From the NCBI GenBank assembly GCA_021234155.1, contig JAJEKV010000001.1, positions 28,661,768-28,725,767 of the forward strand: a stretch of 64,000 nucleotides of DNA. Reading direction: 5' to 3'. Below, piece after piece: positions 20,705 through 32,456 of the stretch. This DNA is from Isoetes taiwanensis. Its lineage: Eukaryota; Streptophyta; Lycopodiopsida; Isoetales; Isoetaceae. A program made the translations under genes and the position numbers. The number at the start of each line of letters is the position of its first letter. Position 1 is the stretch's first letter. The notes under the pieces were generated by a model. It was not told the origin of the DNA, made no database searches, and saw nothing but the letters and a program-made list of their open reading frames with translations.

Positions 20705-23300
20705 TTATTTAAGTGGCAAACATAGTGGAGTAGCAGAACGATCTGGTAATATATGGTAACTCTCCACGTTATAGAGATGATGATTGTTTCTTGCTTTTGC
20801 CTGGGCCTGTCTCATATGCAATTGACACAAACCAAGTGTCACATCCATGCCTTCAAGCATACTTATAGCAGCTCGATCGCTTACAATAGCTTTGTGTAAT
20901 CCAAAAATAGGGAATACATGCTGCATATAAGCCTTGGCCACCGCCAAGCCATTTTGTCAGAGGTATAAAGCGTGCATACTTCGTCAACCTATCCACGATG
21001 ACAAGTATCTGGGTATAGTGATGCACAGTACGGGGCAACTTCACAATGAAATCCATAGATATTTCACTCCACCTCTCCTCTGGCACAGGCAGAGGTTGCA
21101 ATAGCCCTGGAGTCTTGCCTCACTCCGCTTTAACCTGCTGACAAGTCTCACAACCTTTCACATATTCCTGCACATTTTCTTTCAAACCAGGCCAGTAAAA
21201 TATTTTTTTGAGCAATTCATAGGTTTTCCATTCACCTCCATGCCCAGCATAAGGTGCATCATGAAATTCGCTCAATAACTGCTTTCGCAAATCATCCACA
21301 ACAGGAACATAAATACGTCCCTTATGATACTAGAGTCCATCCTAGATATCCTAAGCATCAAGTAACTTGGATAGATGCTGCATACTTAAAATATAGGCAT
21401 CTAAGTCATATGCTTGTCAAATCTGTGACACCAAAGCAATTTCAAAGTGAACTATTTCATTTACTTCCCGAACCTTAGGAAGAGCATCAGCAACAGGATT
21501 CTTTTTCTCGGGAAGATGTTCAACATGAAAATGAAATTGAGAAAGGAAGTCCAACCACCTAGCTTGTCTTGGACTTACCTCAGCCTGGCTTTGCAATAAT
21601 TTCAACAGTTTATGATCGGTATAGCCACAAACTCGCACTTGTTGCGGAAATAATGTTTCCAGACTTTGAGCGCATGAACTATTGTCAGTAATTCCTGCTC
21701 ATATGTGGAATAGTTCTTTTCAACAGCATTGAGTTGGCGACTTTCATATGCCACCACCCTTCCATCCTGCATGAGAACAGCACTAATGGCATAACCACAT
21801 GCATCCTGTAAACCTCATAAGGTTTACTCATGTCTAGAATTAATAGAATAGGCGCTGAGCTTAGTAGCCTCTTCAACATATCCATTGCCTGCTGCTGCTT
21901 CGCTGTCCATTGCCAATGGACATTAGTTTTCAACAACATAGTTAAAGCAGCTGCAATCTTGGCAAACTTCCAGACAAATCTGCGATAATAAATGGCCAAT
22001 CCCAAGAAATTACGCACAGATACATTCTTTGGCACTGGCCGAAACTGAATTGCCTCCATCTTCTTGGGATCTACAACCACACCCTCAGCAGATACAATGT
22101 GGCCCAAATATTCCACCTGTGCTTTCAGAAATTCACACTTTGACATCTTTGCATACAACTTATGCTGTCTGAGCAGAGTTAATACATAACGCAAATGATC
22201 CAAATGCTTATCTAAGTTTTTACTATACATCAGGATATCATCTAAAAATACTTCAAGAAAAGTATCAAGACATCCCGCAATCATTCTGGAAAAAGTAGCA
22301 AGAGCATTCGTTAGTCCAAAAGGAATCACCAAAAATTCAAAATGACAAAGGTGGTCCTGAAGGCAGTCTTATGTACGTCCGACTCCTTCACCCTTATTTG
22401 ATGATGATCACTACGCAAATCCAACTTAGAAAAATACTTAGCTCCTATTAATCTATCCATAATCTCATCAATCCTAGGCAAGGGGTACCTATTCTTGATC
22501 GTGATCTTATTCAAGGCATGATAATCAATGCACATCCGCATTCATCCATCCTTTTTCTTGACTAGAATGACAGGAGCACCATAAGAGGATTTGCTAGGTC
22601 TCACAAACCCTTTGGCTAACAGCTCATGAACCTGCTTTTTAACCTCCTTTTGTTCCAATATGGATAATCTATAAGGGATATGAAACACAGGTTTGGATCC
22701 AGGCTCTAAATCAATCATATGTTCAATCTCTCTACTAGGGGGAAGACCTTCAGGCAGTTTCTCAGGGAACACGTCTTGAAATTCATACAATAGATCCTGC
22801 AATTCTCCCTGGCCTTTTGAATTCTCCATGACCTCACTATTAGCACTCATATGACAGCACTCAAAAGCAGGATAACATTCATCAATAAATAAAAGAAAAC
22901 ATTGATTGGAAGTACGTACCAGCTTCTTGACCTGACGCGACGACATGATCTTGGAAGCTCCCGTCAAAGGACTCTCTTGCAGATATATCTCGCGTCCATC
23001 GTGCTTCAACGTCACCTAGTGGGTATTTCAATCTATTGCAGTAGGCTTAACCCGCTGCAACCATGTTATCTCCAGCACCACATCATACCGGCCAACATCC
23101 AAGAGGTCAAAATCAAGCTTTTCCCGGTACCCTTGAATGCATACCTTGTACTTATTAGTTTTTACCCAAGGTAGGTGCAGTTCTTCCACCAACTTAGAAG
23201 AGATAAACATGTCAAGAGCCACAATCCAATAACACCACAGCGTTTTGGCCCATGATTCTGCCCGAGAATCTAATAACCCCTCTATGAGGATGGGACATCG
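20705..23300 (-). mobile_element. Decayed Ty3/gypsy pol fragment
   Basis: Minus strand, in order. A retropepsin remnant near 23260 (LLDCGS, then FISSKLVEELHLP). A protease-RT linker (DVFPEKLPEGLPPSREIEHMIDL). RT with VILVKKKDG, a TGA at 22544-22542 and [26 protein letters not shown]; after a shift, PFGLTNALATFSR and VFLDDILMYSKN, keeping the FLDD catalytic pair; then YLGHIVSAEGV. RNase H is broken (LDFLSQFHFHVEHLPEKKNPVADAL). Integrase starts well ([31 protein letters not shown]) but is deleted around SDRA and ends in unrelated sequence. No LTRs or gag could be found, so this is an old partial copy unrelated to the chromovirus above. Confidence 0.8.
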
Positions 23301-25454
23301 CTGTACTTGTAGACCCCAAACTTAATAACAATTACTTTAAGTTTTTTTTAATTCATAAAAACTTTATAAAGGTATTTGTAACAATGGAAAGAGAGGGGAG
23401 GACGTTATGAGACCCTCTTGGCCCAATCCTGGACACTCTAATCACAAATATGCTTACAAAAAGATGTGCAAAAGATCTTGAATATAATGTGGTACCTTTC
23501 AATGGCCTATTTGTCCTTTGTTCTTCATGATTTTTGGAGTATCTACAATAGTGCCCTGAACCATTCCTAAATTGATAGACACTCGTTGGGATTTGAATGC
23601 AAAGTATAGTTTGAGCTGTCATACACGAACAATGGACCATAGATATGATAATGAGGAAGTGTTAGTGACTAATTCCAATTCAGTACAGGCCATGCAGCAT
23701 GAAGTCTTATTAATATTAACATCATGCAGGGCATAATATATCAAAGTTAGGTGAAATTGGCAGGTTGAGCACAGCTATTGAAGCTGAGGTACTAGAACCT
23801 TATGATAGTTATACTTACAGTTGCTATAACCATGGCTTTTGTACCTATTACTCTATAATGTGAAATTCAACTGCCCAAATCTGCTTCTGGACTTTCGAAA
23901 CTGCTCCTTCAGTATGGTTAGTGCATGGTAAATGCATGTCTGCTGTCGCATTTTTTCTACAAAGCATAATTTATAGGCTGGTATTCACAATGAATTGGTG
24001 TAGGCTGTTGTACTGCTCTAAGAATATCAAACTTGCTTAGTAGCCTGCTCTCTTTTCTATGCAATTATGATCAATTCATTGGGCTATACGTCTTCTTAAA
24101 TTTTGGTTTGTATGGTATCTATGATTTTGCTTTGTATGCTATGTATTTACATCACTCTATTGTGGTTGTAGATTGCCTGTCACTCATTCAAACTCGAAGA
24201 TGAGGAAGCTTTGCTCTTTTGCTTGAAAACTGGTGCAGTCACATGAAGGGTGAATCTATTTTCATAAATGTTGGTTCGACATCAACCACACAGAGTCCCA
24301 TACATAGTAGTTGTCTTGGCCAAGGTGTTAAAGGTGTGCATAGAAATGCCCACGTGGCCATATTTTTTATTCCTTGGGGAGTGAATGTATATTAGACCTT
24401 TTTCCATATGTATTGAGGAGGGATATTATTCACAGCTCATAGACACAGCTCCAAAATGTTGCTCCATTATAAAAACCAATATTTGCAAAACATCCCATCA
24501 CTGAAACCCGTTGAACTTCCCAGCAGCCTGTTATATGTTATCCGTAAATTAGTAACCTACTACGTGCAAAAAGGTGCGACAAAAATGCACATGCTTAGTT
24601 AAATTTTTTAGCAGAATGATAGTTCCACAAGCACCTCAGTAAGTCCAACTCCAACAGAGATGATGAGTTGTTGGCTCCTTAACTTCATCGAACCTCTCTT
24701 TCTATTTTTGCTTTTGTCGCTATTTTAAATTTTTTTACTCAATTTGTTGAGCTCTATATCCAGCCCAACTTGAAAGGTCAGAGCATTTTGCCAGATGTTT
24801 GCAGGGAGAGCTCTTTTCTCAAGTTCCATAACATTGTTTTCAAATCTAATTATGCTTTAAAATATCAGAGTGCAAGTTTAATCACGAAATTTCATGGCTG
24901 TTGTATTGTTTTCCATTAGTTGTTGTTAAGTCAGCAAAGGAGCTCAAAACCATTGAGAGTATTTAGTAGCTTTAGATTTATGAACATTCCATTGTCTAGA
25001 CATGTGATGTGCTAATTCTATTCTCTAAAATTTAAAGCTTTTGCAATATAAAGTGTTTTTCACAGAGAATATTCTGGTCAGATTTTGATCTGCTGCATCA
25101 TACTGGAGGCATCCTTGTAAAGTTTAAAAGGAAAGTAAATCTTCTAACCCATGCTACACATGAGAGTGATGGATCGGTGAAGTGATAGTTGCGACAACTA
25201 TATGCCTGCATATTAACTTACATGATTAAATTTGTAGTTTAGAAGGCAAAGGTTTTGCTTTGAATGATGTTTCTATGGGACAGTTATCAATGCATATTTC
25301 AAATCCTCAAGGATTGTTACTTTAAAAGAAATGCAAGTGATTGTTACAGATCAGTTATCCTTTCCTGTGAGTCTGAACACATGCTCAATTTTTTTGGGAA
25401 TTACCTTGGAGCTCCTATACCATCTGATATTAGAAACTGAAAAGCTTGAAATTT
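23301..25454. other. Intergenic, no gene seen
   Basis: AT-rich DNA without coding pattern or repeats I could define. Short frames do not resemble known proteins. Confidence 0.4.
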
Positions 25455-25560
25455 CTGACTTGACAGTAATCACTTCATGGGACTTATTCCTGAAGAGCTG
25501 GGTGAAATTTCTACACTGGCGACATTGAACCTGCATGGCAACCATCTTAGTGGAGGTTTT
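25455..25560 (+). pseudogene. LRR receptor-type fragment
   Basis: One plus-strand frame reads NHFMGLIPEELGEISTLATLNLHGNHLSGG. This is one and a half plant-type leucine-rich repeats (LxxLxLxxNxLSGxIPxELG) as in LRR receptor kinases. Nothing coding extends it on either side, so it is a scrap of a gene. Confidence 0.7.
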
Positions 25561-26423
25561 AAAGTTGTTTACAGGACTAAATTACTAGATGGCGTTAGCA
25601 GTAGCTATCCAAAACCTAATACAAGCATGTCCATGGTAAAAACCATTTAAGAGCTTTCCAACCATTACATTTATATCAGTTTCTATTTCTCTTCTTGCGT
25701 ATTTGATTTGGCACATTACCTGTACAACTTGCAAGTTCCAGATTTTAAATATTTGCACATGAACTTGTAGGAAATTCAAAGGTACTGGGAACTATAAATG
25801 TAAATGGAGTCATGGATAAAACCTGAAAAAGGAGTTTCAAGGCTTCTACGCTACACTAGTCCTTTATGTGATTTTGAGGACGACAAACAAATGCAAGCAA
25901 GGGAAAGAATATCACTTTGTTTAGTTCTTTTTTTTTTACTGGCTAGGTGTGCGCTTATGCGGATATTGTGTTTAGAGTTGTGGTGGTGATAATTTTAAAT
26001 AGTATGAGCCTATTCATAATGCTACCTACTTCAAACAATGTGGTAAACAGTCTAGTGTAGCAAGTCCATTCACCCGGTGCATCTCTTCAACTTATGTAAT
26101 GATGCTAAACTCCCCCAAAAGGTAAAAAAATGGAAGGGCCTTGTTTTATTTGTTGGCTTGCCGTTAGGGAAGAAACCAAAAGCAATTAGAAATGAGGAAA
26201 GAAATGCATTAGCACACTCTGAAGTGTTAATTATAGGCCTTATAGGCCATTAGAAAATGTGGAGAGAAATGCAGTAACATGCTTTGAAGGTTTTTTGCAC
26301 TTACAGAACGAAGCAAATAAAAATTGGCAAAGTCTCTAAGCAATTTAGATTAAGAAAATATTTTGTAACTCATTTACGCACGTTGTGTCTCTAAAGAATA
26401 TTGGTTTTGATGCTTTGTCATAT

Positions 26424-26520
26424 GGGGATGTAGCTCAAATGGTAGAGCATTTGCTTACCACATGAGAGGTATTGGGAGCATGTGAGAGGTATTGGGATCT
26501 CTTCCTATCTTGCGGGGTTC
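26424..26520 (+). other. tRNA-Ala-derived pseudogene or SINE head
   Basis: GGGGATGTAGCTCAAATGGTAGAGC is the 5' half of a plant tRNA-Ala. The anticodon arm is altered, and a segment like CATGAGAGGTATTGGGA is duplicated in tandem (about 26461-26495). The T arm is degenerate (GGGGTTCAAAT near 26514). It is not a functional tRNA. Confidence 0.65.
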
Positions 26521-27249
26521 AAATAGTTAATGTTTAATTTGTCAATAAATTATGAGGAACCAAATGAATGCTTAAAACATTTGTTCCTTAACCATTACTT
26601 TTACCTCCATTTTAAATGCACCCGTCTTGCTTGTAATTTTTACTACTAGGGCCACAAATATTGAAAGAATTAGATACAATGGTAGTCCAAACTATAAAAA
26701 TTGAATTATACCCATTGCAACCGCACACCTCCCTATGAAATCCCATGTAAAAAAGTGTTATTTTCAAAATAAGTAGAATACACTCGTTAATTTGCACCTT
26801 GTATCATGTGCACGATACATATAGCCCGACATTTACTGACATACATAATCATCTGGTTCAACATTGTTTCTTCCGTTCTTCAAGGTTCTTAGTCTTCGAA
26901 AGTTTATAATGGCTCGGCATTTTCTGGCATTTTGTTGCCTTTTGTGTTTTGGCCTTATGTTTTTCAGAGTTTCTGTGCTATTCTAGTCTGTTATGACCCG
27001 AATACTGTCTGAAGGTCAAGAAGATCTCATTTCACAGAAATGCCCCTTATTCTAAATATAATTCAACAAATGGGAGTTGTAGAGGGCCTCTTGGATCAAG
27101 GAGGCCATACGAATCTCGTCCTTTTGAAGTCCAAATCTTGGCCTTTTTTAAAGCTTTGAAGTGTAAATGGAAATCTGAGCTTTTGAAGCTTTTAAATCTT
27201 TTGAATCACTGTGAATTGCTCAATGTTAATTACGTTAGTGAAATTCTAG

Positions 27250-27321
27250 GCTTCATTCTGGAGTGCATTCTGGGCTTCATTCTGGAATGCATCCAGGGCT
27301 TCATTCTGGAACGCATTCTAA
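27250..27321. repeat. Three 24-bp tandem units
   Basis: Copies of ggcttcattctggaatgcat plus four bases (ctg/cag endings), keeping an 8-codon period in one frame (GFILECIL). No wider protein context supports coding. Confidence 0.7.
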
Positions 27322-27753
27322 AAAATAACTTGTCCACACAAGTCTTTAGTGTAGTGCGACTTTAGTCCACTTTCAGAGTTAGAAAGGTTACAAGTCACCA
27401 CGAGGTTGGAGATGGGTCAGCTAAGCCAACTTTCCATTGTTCAGAGGGCAGAAGAACAAACCAACCATGTCCAGACCTGCGACTAAGAGAATAACAACCT
27501 GGAAAATTCGTACAGCTTGGCGCAAAACAATCACCACAATACCAGCAGATTTATTGCCCATGCACACCACGTGACATATCAGAAGATACAGACCAATTGC
27601 TGTGTACTGCTGCCCCACCCTGCATCACCTACTCGCACTTAGGATCCAAAAGCATCATCTGAACTGCTGGTGGACCTAAAACAATTTTGCAGAGCAAAGG
27701 CTCTGTAAGAACTTTCTCTTGTAAGAGCCGCAACTACAGAAGCAAGTAGGCAT

Positions 27754-30036
27754 CTAGCTAATGGCTTCAATAAAACAAACTTTGGCTAGATCCATGTTGC
27801 CGTGCAGTTTGCAGGCACTAAGCAGAGAATGCCAATGGGAAATACTAGGCTCCACAGTCGCTTGGAGGAAGTTAACAGCCTCCTTAAAACATCCTGCACG
27901 ACCAAGAAGATCAATCACACAGTTGTGATGCATAATATCAGGCATTACATGATGCCTCTCTTGCATATACCTAAAATACCAACATCCTTCCTCCACTAGG
28001 CCTACATGGCTGCATGTCATAAGAATACCAAGAAATGCTACCTTATCTGGTTGAATACCACTTTGTTCCATATCCTCCACAAATTGCATTGCCAATATAA
28101 CATCATTGTGCTGAGCATATCCAGCAACCATAGCATTCCAGGAAACCATATTCCTGCAAGACATTTTGTTGAATATCTCCCTTGCTGCCCCCATATTTCC
28201 ACACTTTGCATACATATCAATCATTGTATTCTCCAGAAATACATCAGAATGAATCCCACTCTTCATTAACTGCTCATGCATAAAAATCCCATAATCCACG
28301 CTCCCGATGATGCCGCACACTTTCAACATGCCTAAGAATATGATATTGTCTGGCTTTACATCCCTCGTTCCCATTTTCCTGAAACATTCTAAGGCAAGAG
28401 GAGCTTTGTCAAAGTGCACAAATCCAGCAATCAATATGCCCCATGATACAACATCTTGGTATTGCAATCTCTCGAAAACCTCACATGCATCTTCCAAACA
28501 CCCGCACTTGACATACATGTCCATCACAGTATTTCCCAAAACGTTGTCAAACTGCAACCCAGTTCGTAGTATCTGGTTATGGACAAACTTACCCTGCCCT
28601 ATAGCTCCAATGGAGCCACATGCTTTCAAACCACTAAGAAATGCGACTTTATCTGGCTCTATACCTTCTTCCTGCATCTGCTTAAAATAGTGAAGAGCTA
28701 GAAAGCATCTACCATGTTGGACATATCCGGCAATCATTGCTCCCCATGAGACAACATCCTGCCTTGCCAAAGTTTCAAAAACCTCGCATGCCTCTTCCAA
28801 ACTGCAGCATTTGACGTACATATCAATCAGAGCACTTCCCACGACAGCATCAGAATGAAGTGCATATCCAATGACTTCATTATGGATGAACCTGCCTTGC
28901 TCTATGGCTCCTATGCTGCCACATGCCTTCAGGATAAAAAGCAACGTGACTTTATTTGGATTCGTCCCCTCGTGTTTCATATTATCAAAGCAATCTAAGG
29001 CGAGGAAGCTGTCACCATGTTCAACACATCCTCCAATCATTACATTCCAAAGTACAACGTCTGCATTAGAGAATTTGTTAAACACTCCAAATGCCTCTTC
29101 TAGGCTTTCACACTTGACATACATGTCAACAAGGCCACTTCCCAGCACAAGATCAAAATGCTGCCTATATTGGATAAGCTGCTGATGAGTTTGCCTGCCG
29201 TATTCTAGACATTTTGTTTTAATACAGGTTTTCAAAAGACATAAATACGTGATCTTGTTTGGTTTTATGCCCCTTTTGTGCATTTCGTTATAACATTGAA
29301 AAGATAAAAAACATTCTCCATATTGAGTATATCCACTGATCATTGTATTCCAATATATTACTTCGGCTTGATTGAAAGACGGTCCTCCATACTCTACAGT
29401 TTCTGAAAGCCCGGTGTTTTGGGACATAAAGCATGACTTCTGCAATTTCTCAAATACCCTTTTCGCCTCCTCCAAACTTCCGCATTGGATATACATTGAA
29501 AGTATGGCTGATCCAAGGAATGGATCAAACTGAAGACCACTTTCGACAATTTGACCATGGATGATCCTGCCCTGTTCAAGCTCCAATGTCATTGTGCATG
29601 CTTTAATAACTGCAAGATAAACAAATACATTGCAATGTATACCTGACTTTCCCATCCTGTGGTACAGACCTAGAGCAGTGCGGCTCTCTTCAAAGTTCAC
29701 ATGAGCTGAAATGATAGAGTACCATGTATAGATGGTTGGGTCCATGGTACACTGAAATATTCTGTTTGCCTCAAACGAACTCCCCATGGAAGTGAACAGT
29801 CGAATGAGGTGGTCACTAAAGAAAGCTACTGAATCTAGTTGACTATGTACCATAAGAAGATGCAGACGCACAGCACAATTTAAATCTTTTATTTTAGTGC
29901 ATTGTTGCAGAAACGAGTATGCATAGCTTGTGCATAAGCAGAGGTTTCGTTGCTCCATAACGGATAATACTACATCCAGTTGACACTTCTCACAGAGCGT
30001 TCTCAGTTGTTTTAAAAACCTGGTTTGCCACAACAT
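27754..30036 (-). CDS. PLS-class pentatricopeptide repeat protein
   Basis: An uninterrupted 760-codon frame without introns, typical of land-plant PPR genes. From about residue 30 to 740 it is an array of PPR motifs in P-L-S order. Signatures recur every ~100 residues: LGSALVDMYVKCGSLEEA.., VFE.L..QDVVSWNAMIAGYVQHG, FL.LKACGSIGAIEQG. Such proteins bind organelle RNA one base per repeat and act in editing, splicing or stability in plastids or mitochondria. The first 25 residues (MLWQTRFLKQLRTLCEKC) could be a weak targeting sequence. The frame stops at KVCFIEAIS, at the start of the E region, and no E/E+/DYW deaminase extension follows. If it edits RNA it would need a DYW partner. Residues 203-225 hold a non-repeat insert. 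An ATG 4 nt upstream is out of frame. Confidence 0.92.
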   Translation of the reverse strand: MLWQTRFLKQLRTLCEKCQLDVVLSVMEQRNLCLCTSYAYSFLQQCTKIKDLNCAVRLHLLMVHSQLDSVAFFSDHLIRLFTSMGSSFEANRIFQCTMDPTIYTWYSIISAHVNFEESRTALGLYHRMGKSGIHCNVFVYLAVIKACTMTLELEQGRIIHGQIVESGLQFDPFLGSAILSMYIQCGSLEEAKRVFEKLQKSCFMSQNTGLSETVEYGGPSFNQAEVIYWNTMISGYTQYGECFLSFQCYNEMHKRGIKPNKITYLCLLKTCIKTKCLEYGRQTHQQLIQYRQHFDLVLGSGLVDMYVKCESLEEAFGVFNKFSNADVVLWNVMIGGCVEHGDSFLALDCFDNMKHEGTNPNKVTLLFILKACGSIGAIEQGRFIHNEVIGYALHSDAVVGSALIDMYVKCCSLEEACEVFETLARQDVVSWGAMIAGYVQHGRCFLALHYFKQMQEEGIEPDKVAFLSGLKACGSIGAIGQGKFVHNQILRTGLQFDNVLGNTVMDMYVKCGCLEDACEVFERLQYQDVVSWGILIAGFVHFDKAPLALECFRKMGTRDVKPDNIIFLGMLKVCGIIGSVDYGIFMHEQLMKSGIHSDVFLENTMIDMYAKCGNMGAAREIFNKMSCRNMVSWNAMVAGYAQHNDVILAMQFVEDMEQSGIQPDKVAFLGILMTCSHVGLVEEGCWYFRYMQERHHVMPDIMHHNCVIDLLGRAGCFKEAVNFLQATVEPSISHWHSLLSACKLHGNMDLAKVCFIEAIS

Positions 30037-30977
30037 TCATTTACAATGCAATTTTCCATATGGGAATATAAACTATTGTAGAATACCTGGGGTTCTTTCG
30101 GGAAAGCTCTTCGAATGGTATACATGATGAAGAAGTTTTCGCTGGTATACTAACGCCTCCTGGCACCGGCGCCAAAGCCATTCAGTCGGAAAAACTCCTA
30201 GGATAAAGTACTACAGACTCGCTTAATAATAATAATAATATATTAACGTCCTCTGGAGCCCGAGGGCTATGGGACAAGGAAAATACATATCTAGTACACT
30301 CAATGAAGTAGTGGAGTCTCTAATCATGTAGAGATATATCTCTAGCCATGTTCAACATTATTCAAAAGCTCTCTAAGAAAGTTTCCCAAGTGAGGGAGTG
30401 AGGGAGTGTGTTGAAACAACTCATTCATGGGTAGCTTCCAGTCAATCATAGAATATTTGGCGCGAAGTGTGTCATGTCTATGACAGTAATATATAGCATG
30501 TTTCTCCGCTTTCTATGTCCTCCCGACAAGCACAAATCCTCCTCCTCTCTCCTCAAGTTTCAACCATCTCCCTTTTTCAATCATTAAGCAATGAGAACCC
30601 ATGCGAAAAGCGTGCAATCGCCCGATTTGTTCTGAAACATGCCGGAAGGCACAAATACTACCAGATGGCATGGCTATGCTCGATTAAAATCTCTAATATA
30701 GTATTGAGCTTCTTTTTAGGAGGCCTCACAAGATGCAAGAAAGGCTTGGGCCTTAAATTTGCTTGTAAAGGGTATCATATCTAGTCCCCACCGAGAACCA
30801 AATATGTACATCCTTGAACCAACAATTATGCCCATCCGCTTTGAGTGTCAAGTCGAATTAAGGAGTCGCCCCTTGCATGTCGTTTTCGATCAAGATATCT
30901 AAGAGTATTGCACATGGAATGTACTTCTAAAGGATATGATCCACAATCGTAGCGGCAATTCATAAGGAACGAAATTT
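30037..30977. other. Intergenic; short microsatellite
   Basis: No gene seen. A (TAA)n-type run lies at about 30225-30240 in AT-rich DNA. Confidence 0.4.
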
Positions 30978-31292
30978 TCACTTTAAGCCATATGCAACCT
31001 GTGTCTTCCGAATTGCTTCAATTTCTTGCCACTTAGAGCGGCAAAGTGATGGGCCCCAGATTTCACTGGCATACAGGATTACTGGCATGACTAATGTTTC
31101 AAAAAGTCTCTTCCGAAGCGGCCAGTAAGTGATGTGAGAGTGACGGCACATGTTTGCCATAGCGTAAAATGCTTTCAAAGCTGCAGCAATTCTGAGATCA
31201 ACACCCTTTGTCCAGGGTCTACGTCCTGTAAATATTTCATGGCCTAAATATTTATAGGATTGGGCATGTTCTATTGTGTTCCCCTGGTACAT
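30978..31292 (-). pseudogene. LINE reverse transcriptase C-terminal fragment
   Basis: The 104-codon minus-strand frame reads YKYLGHEIF, AALKAFYAMANMCR, LFETLVMPVILYASEIWGPS. This is the conserved thumb-side region after the catalytic box of LINE RTs (YKYLG....  ..L....P.LLYG.EVWG). No YxDD box or endonuclease is present. It resembles the plus-strand fragment at 54 kb and may belong to the same LINE family. Confidence 0.8.
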
Positions 31293-31360
31293 TGCCCAAT
31301 TTGTGGGAGTGTGTTCTTAATAGCGGTTTAAGATTATAATTGTTTATTATTTGTTCTAGT

Positions 31361-31430
31361 GGTGGTGGTCTAGTGGTAAGGCCTTGAGTGTTGGGCATCC
31401 TCATCAAGGTTCAAAAGCCACTAGCTACCA
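31361..31430 (+). other. tRNA-like SINE head
   Basis: GTGGTGGTCTAGTGGTAAGG (A-box-like) and AAGGTTCAAAAGCC (B-box-like) are about 40 nt apart, the layout of plant SINE 5' regions. No poly(A) end or target duplication was found. Confidence 0.5.
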
Positions 31431-32456
31431 TCGGGTGAGAGATGTGGTTGTAAGTCCTACCGATCATGCTTTCAAACAAAAAAGAAAAACAAGGTGCTGC
31501 GCACGGAGGGTTACCCTCCATGGCCGGAGAGTGAAATGGCTTATGTTGTAGTTGTAGACAATAGAGTATTTGAATCGAAATTGCTATTTTAAGACATTGA
31601 CATTTTGTGAAGGTGATGGTACGCATTTGCATTAGTAAATTCCGCTTAGGTGTTGAGTTGTTGTTGTAGTAGGATGTAGTTGGACATATGGAGTTTGGGA
31701 TTTGAGCGCAAGGTATTGGTGTTTGGTGCTTGGTATGGAACTAGGATGGCAGAAGCATAAGGAGAAGTGTAATAAAGGAGAGAATGGATGTGCATGTTTT
31801 GTGAAGCGGCTTAAATCGTAGTTGAAAGTTATGTTTTGACATTTTTTTGAAGTTGGTACTTTTAGACAATAGAGTACTTGAAACCATGAGTTTATTAATA
31901 GGATGATATACATTGGAGTACTTGATAGTTGATAACATACGAAACAATTTATGAAGAATCGAAATAGAGGAACAAGAGACTGGCGGTGGGTGTGTAACAA
32001 TACATGGAATACATGGAAGTTCGAAGCCAAGTAAAGTTGTTTAAAAATATGAAGGGATGTCTTTTGTTGTTGTCACGGAGGGCTTAGATTCTTTTGTATA
32101 TTTTGCTTCTCTTGCATACTTTGCATGGATTGACTTAAAGCTCTGTATAGAATGCAAGTTTATACTAATATGCCATAAAATAAGAACACTGTCAAATTCA
32201 TGGCGTAATGAATCTAAAATTCGTGATGCAAGATTTGGTGAAAGTTTGCTTAGATTCTCTTGCAAATTTTGCTTAGCTTTTGCTTGTATCTATTGCACGC
32301 TTGTATGTTTATATGGATTGATCTAAGAGAGGAATTCTTAAACAAAATAGAATGTATCCTTGCACTAGTGTAAGTTTTGAATATAAATTTAAGCATTTTA
32401 ATTGCTTTGTTATAATAGCAAATTTAGATACATGATTTATATATTGACTGTCGACA
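31431..32456. other. No gene seen; probable 5' flank of the Helitron
   Basis: AT-rich, no reliable coding frame. The 5' end of the transposon at 32.5 kb should lie here, but I could not identify its terminus. Confidence 0.35.

Noticed and set aside
26424-26520. Functional tRNA-Ala gene
   Set aside because: The anticodon arm is altered, an internal segment is duplicated and the T arm and acceptor do not pair.
28038-29185. Several frames antisense or shifted within 27.8-30 kb
   Set aside because: They are shadows of the 760-codon PPR gene.
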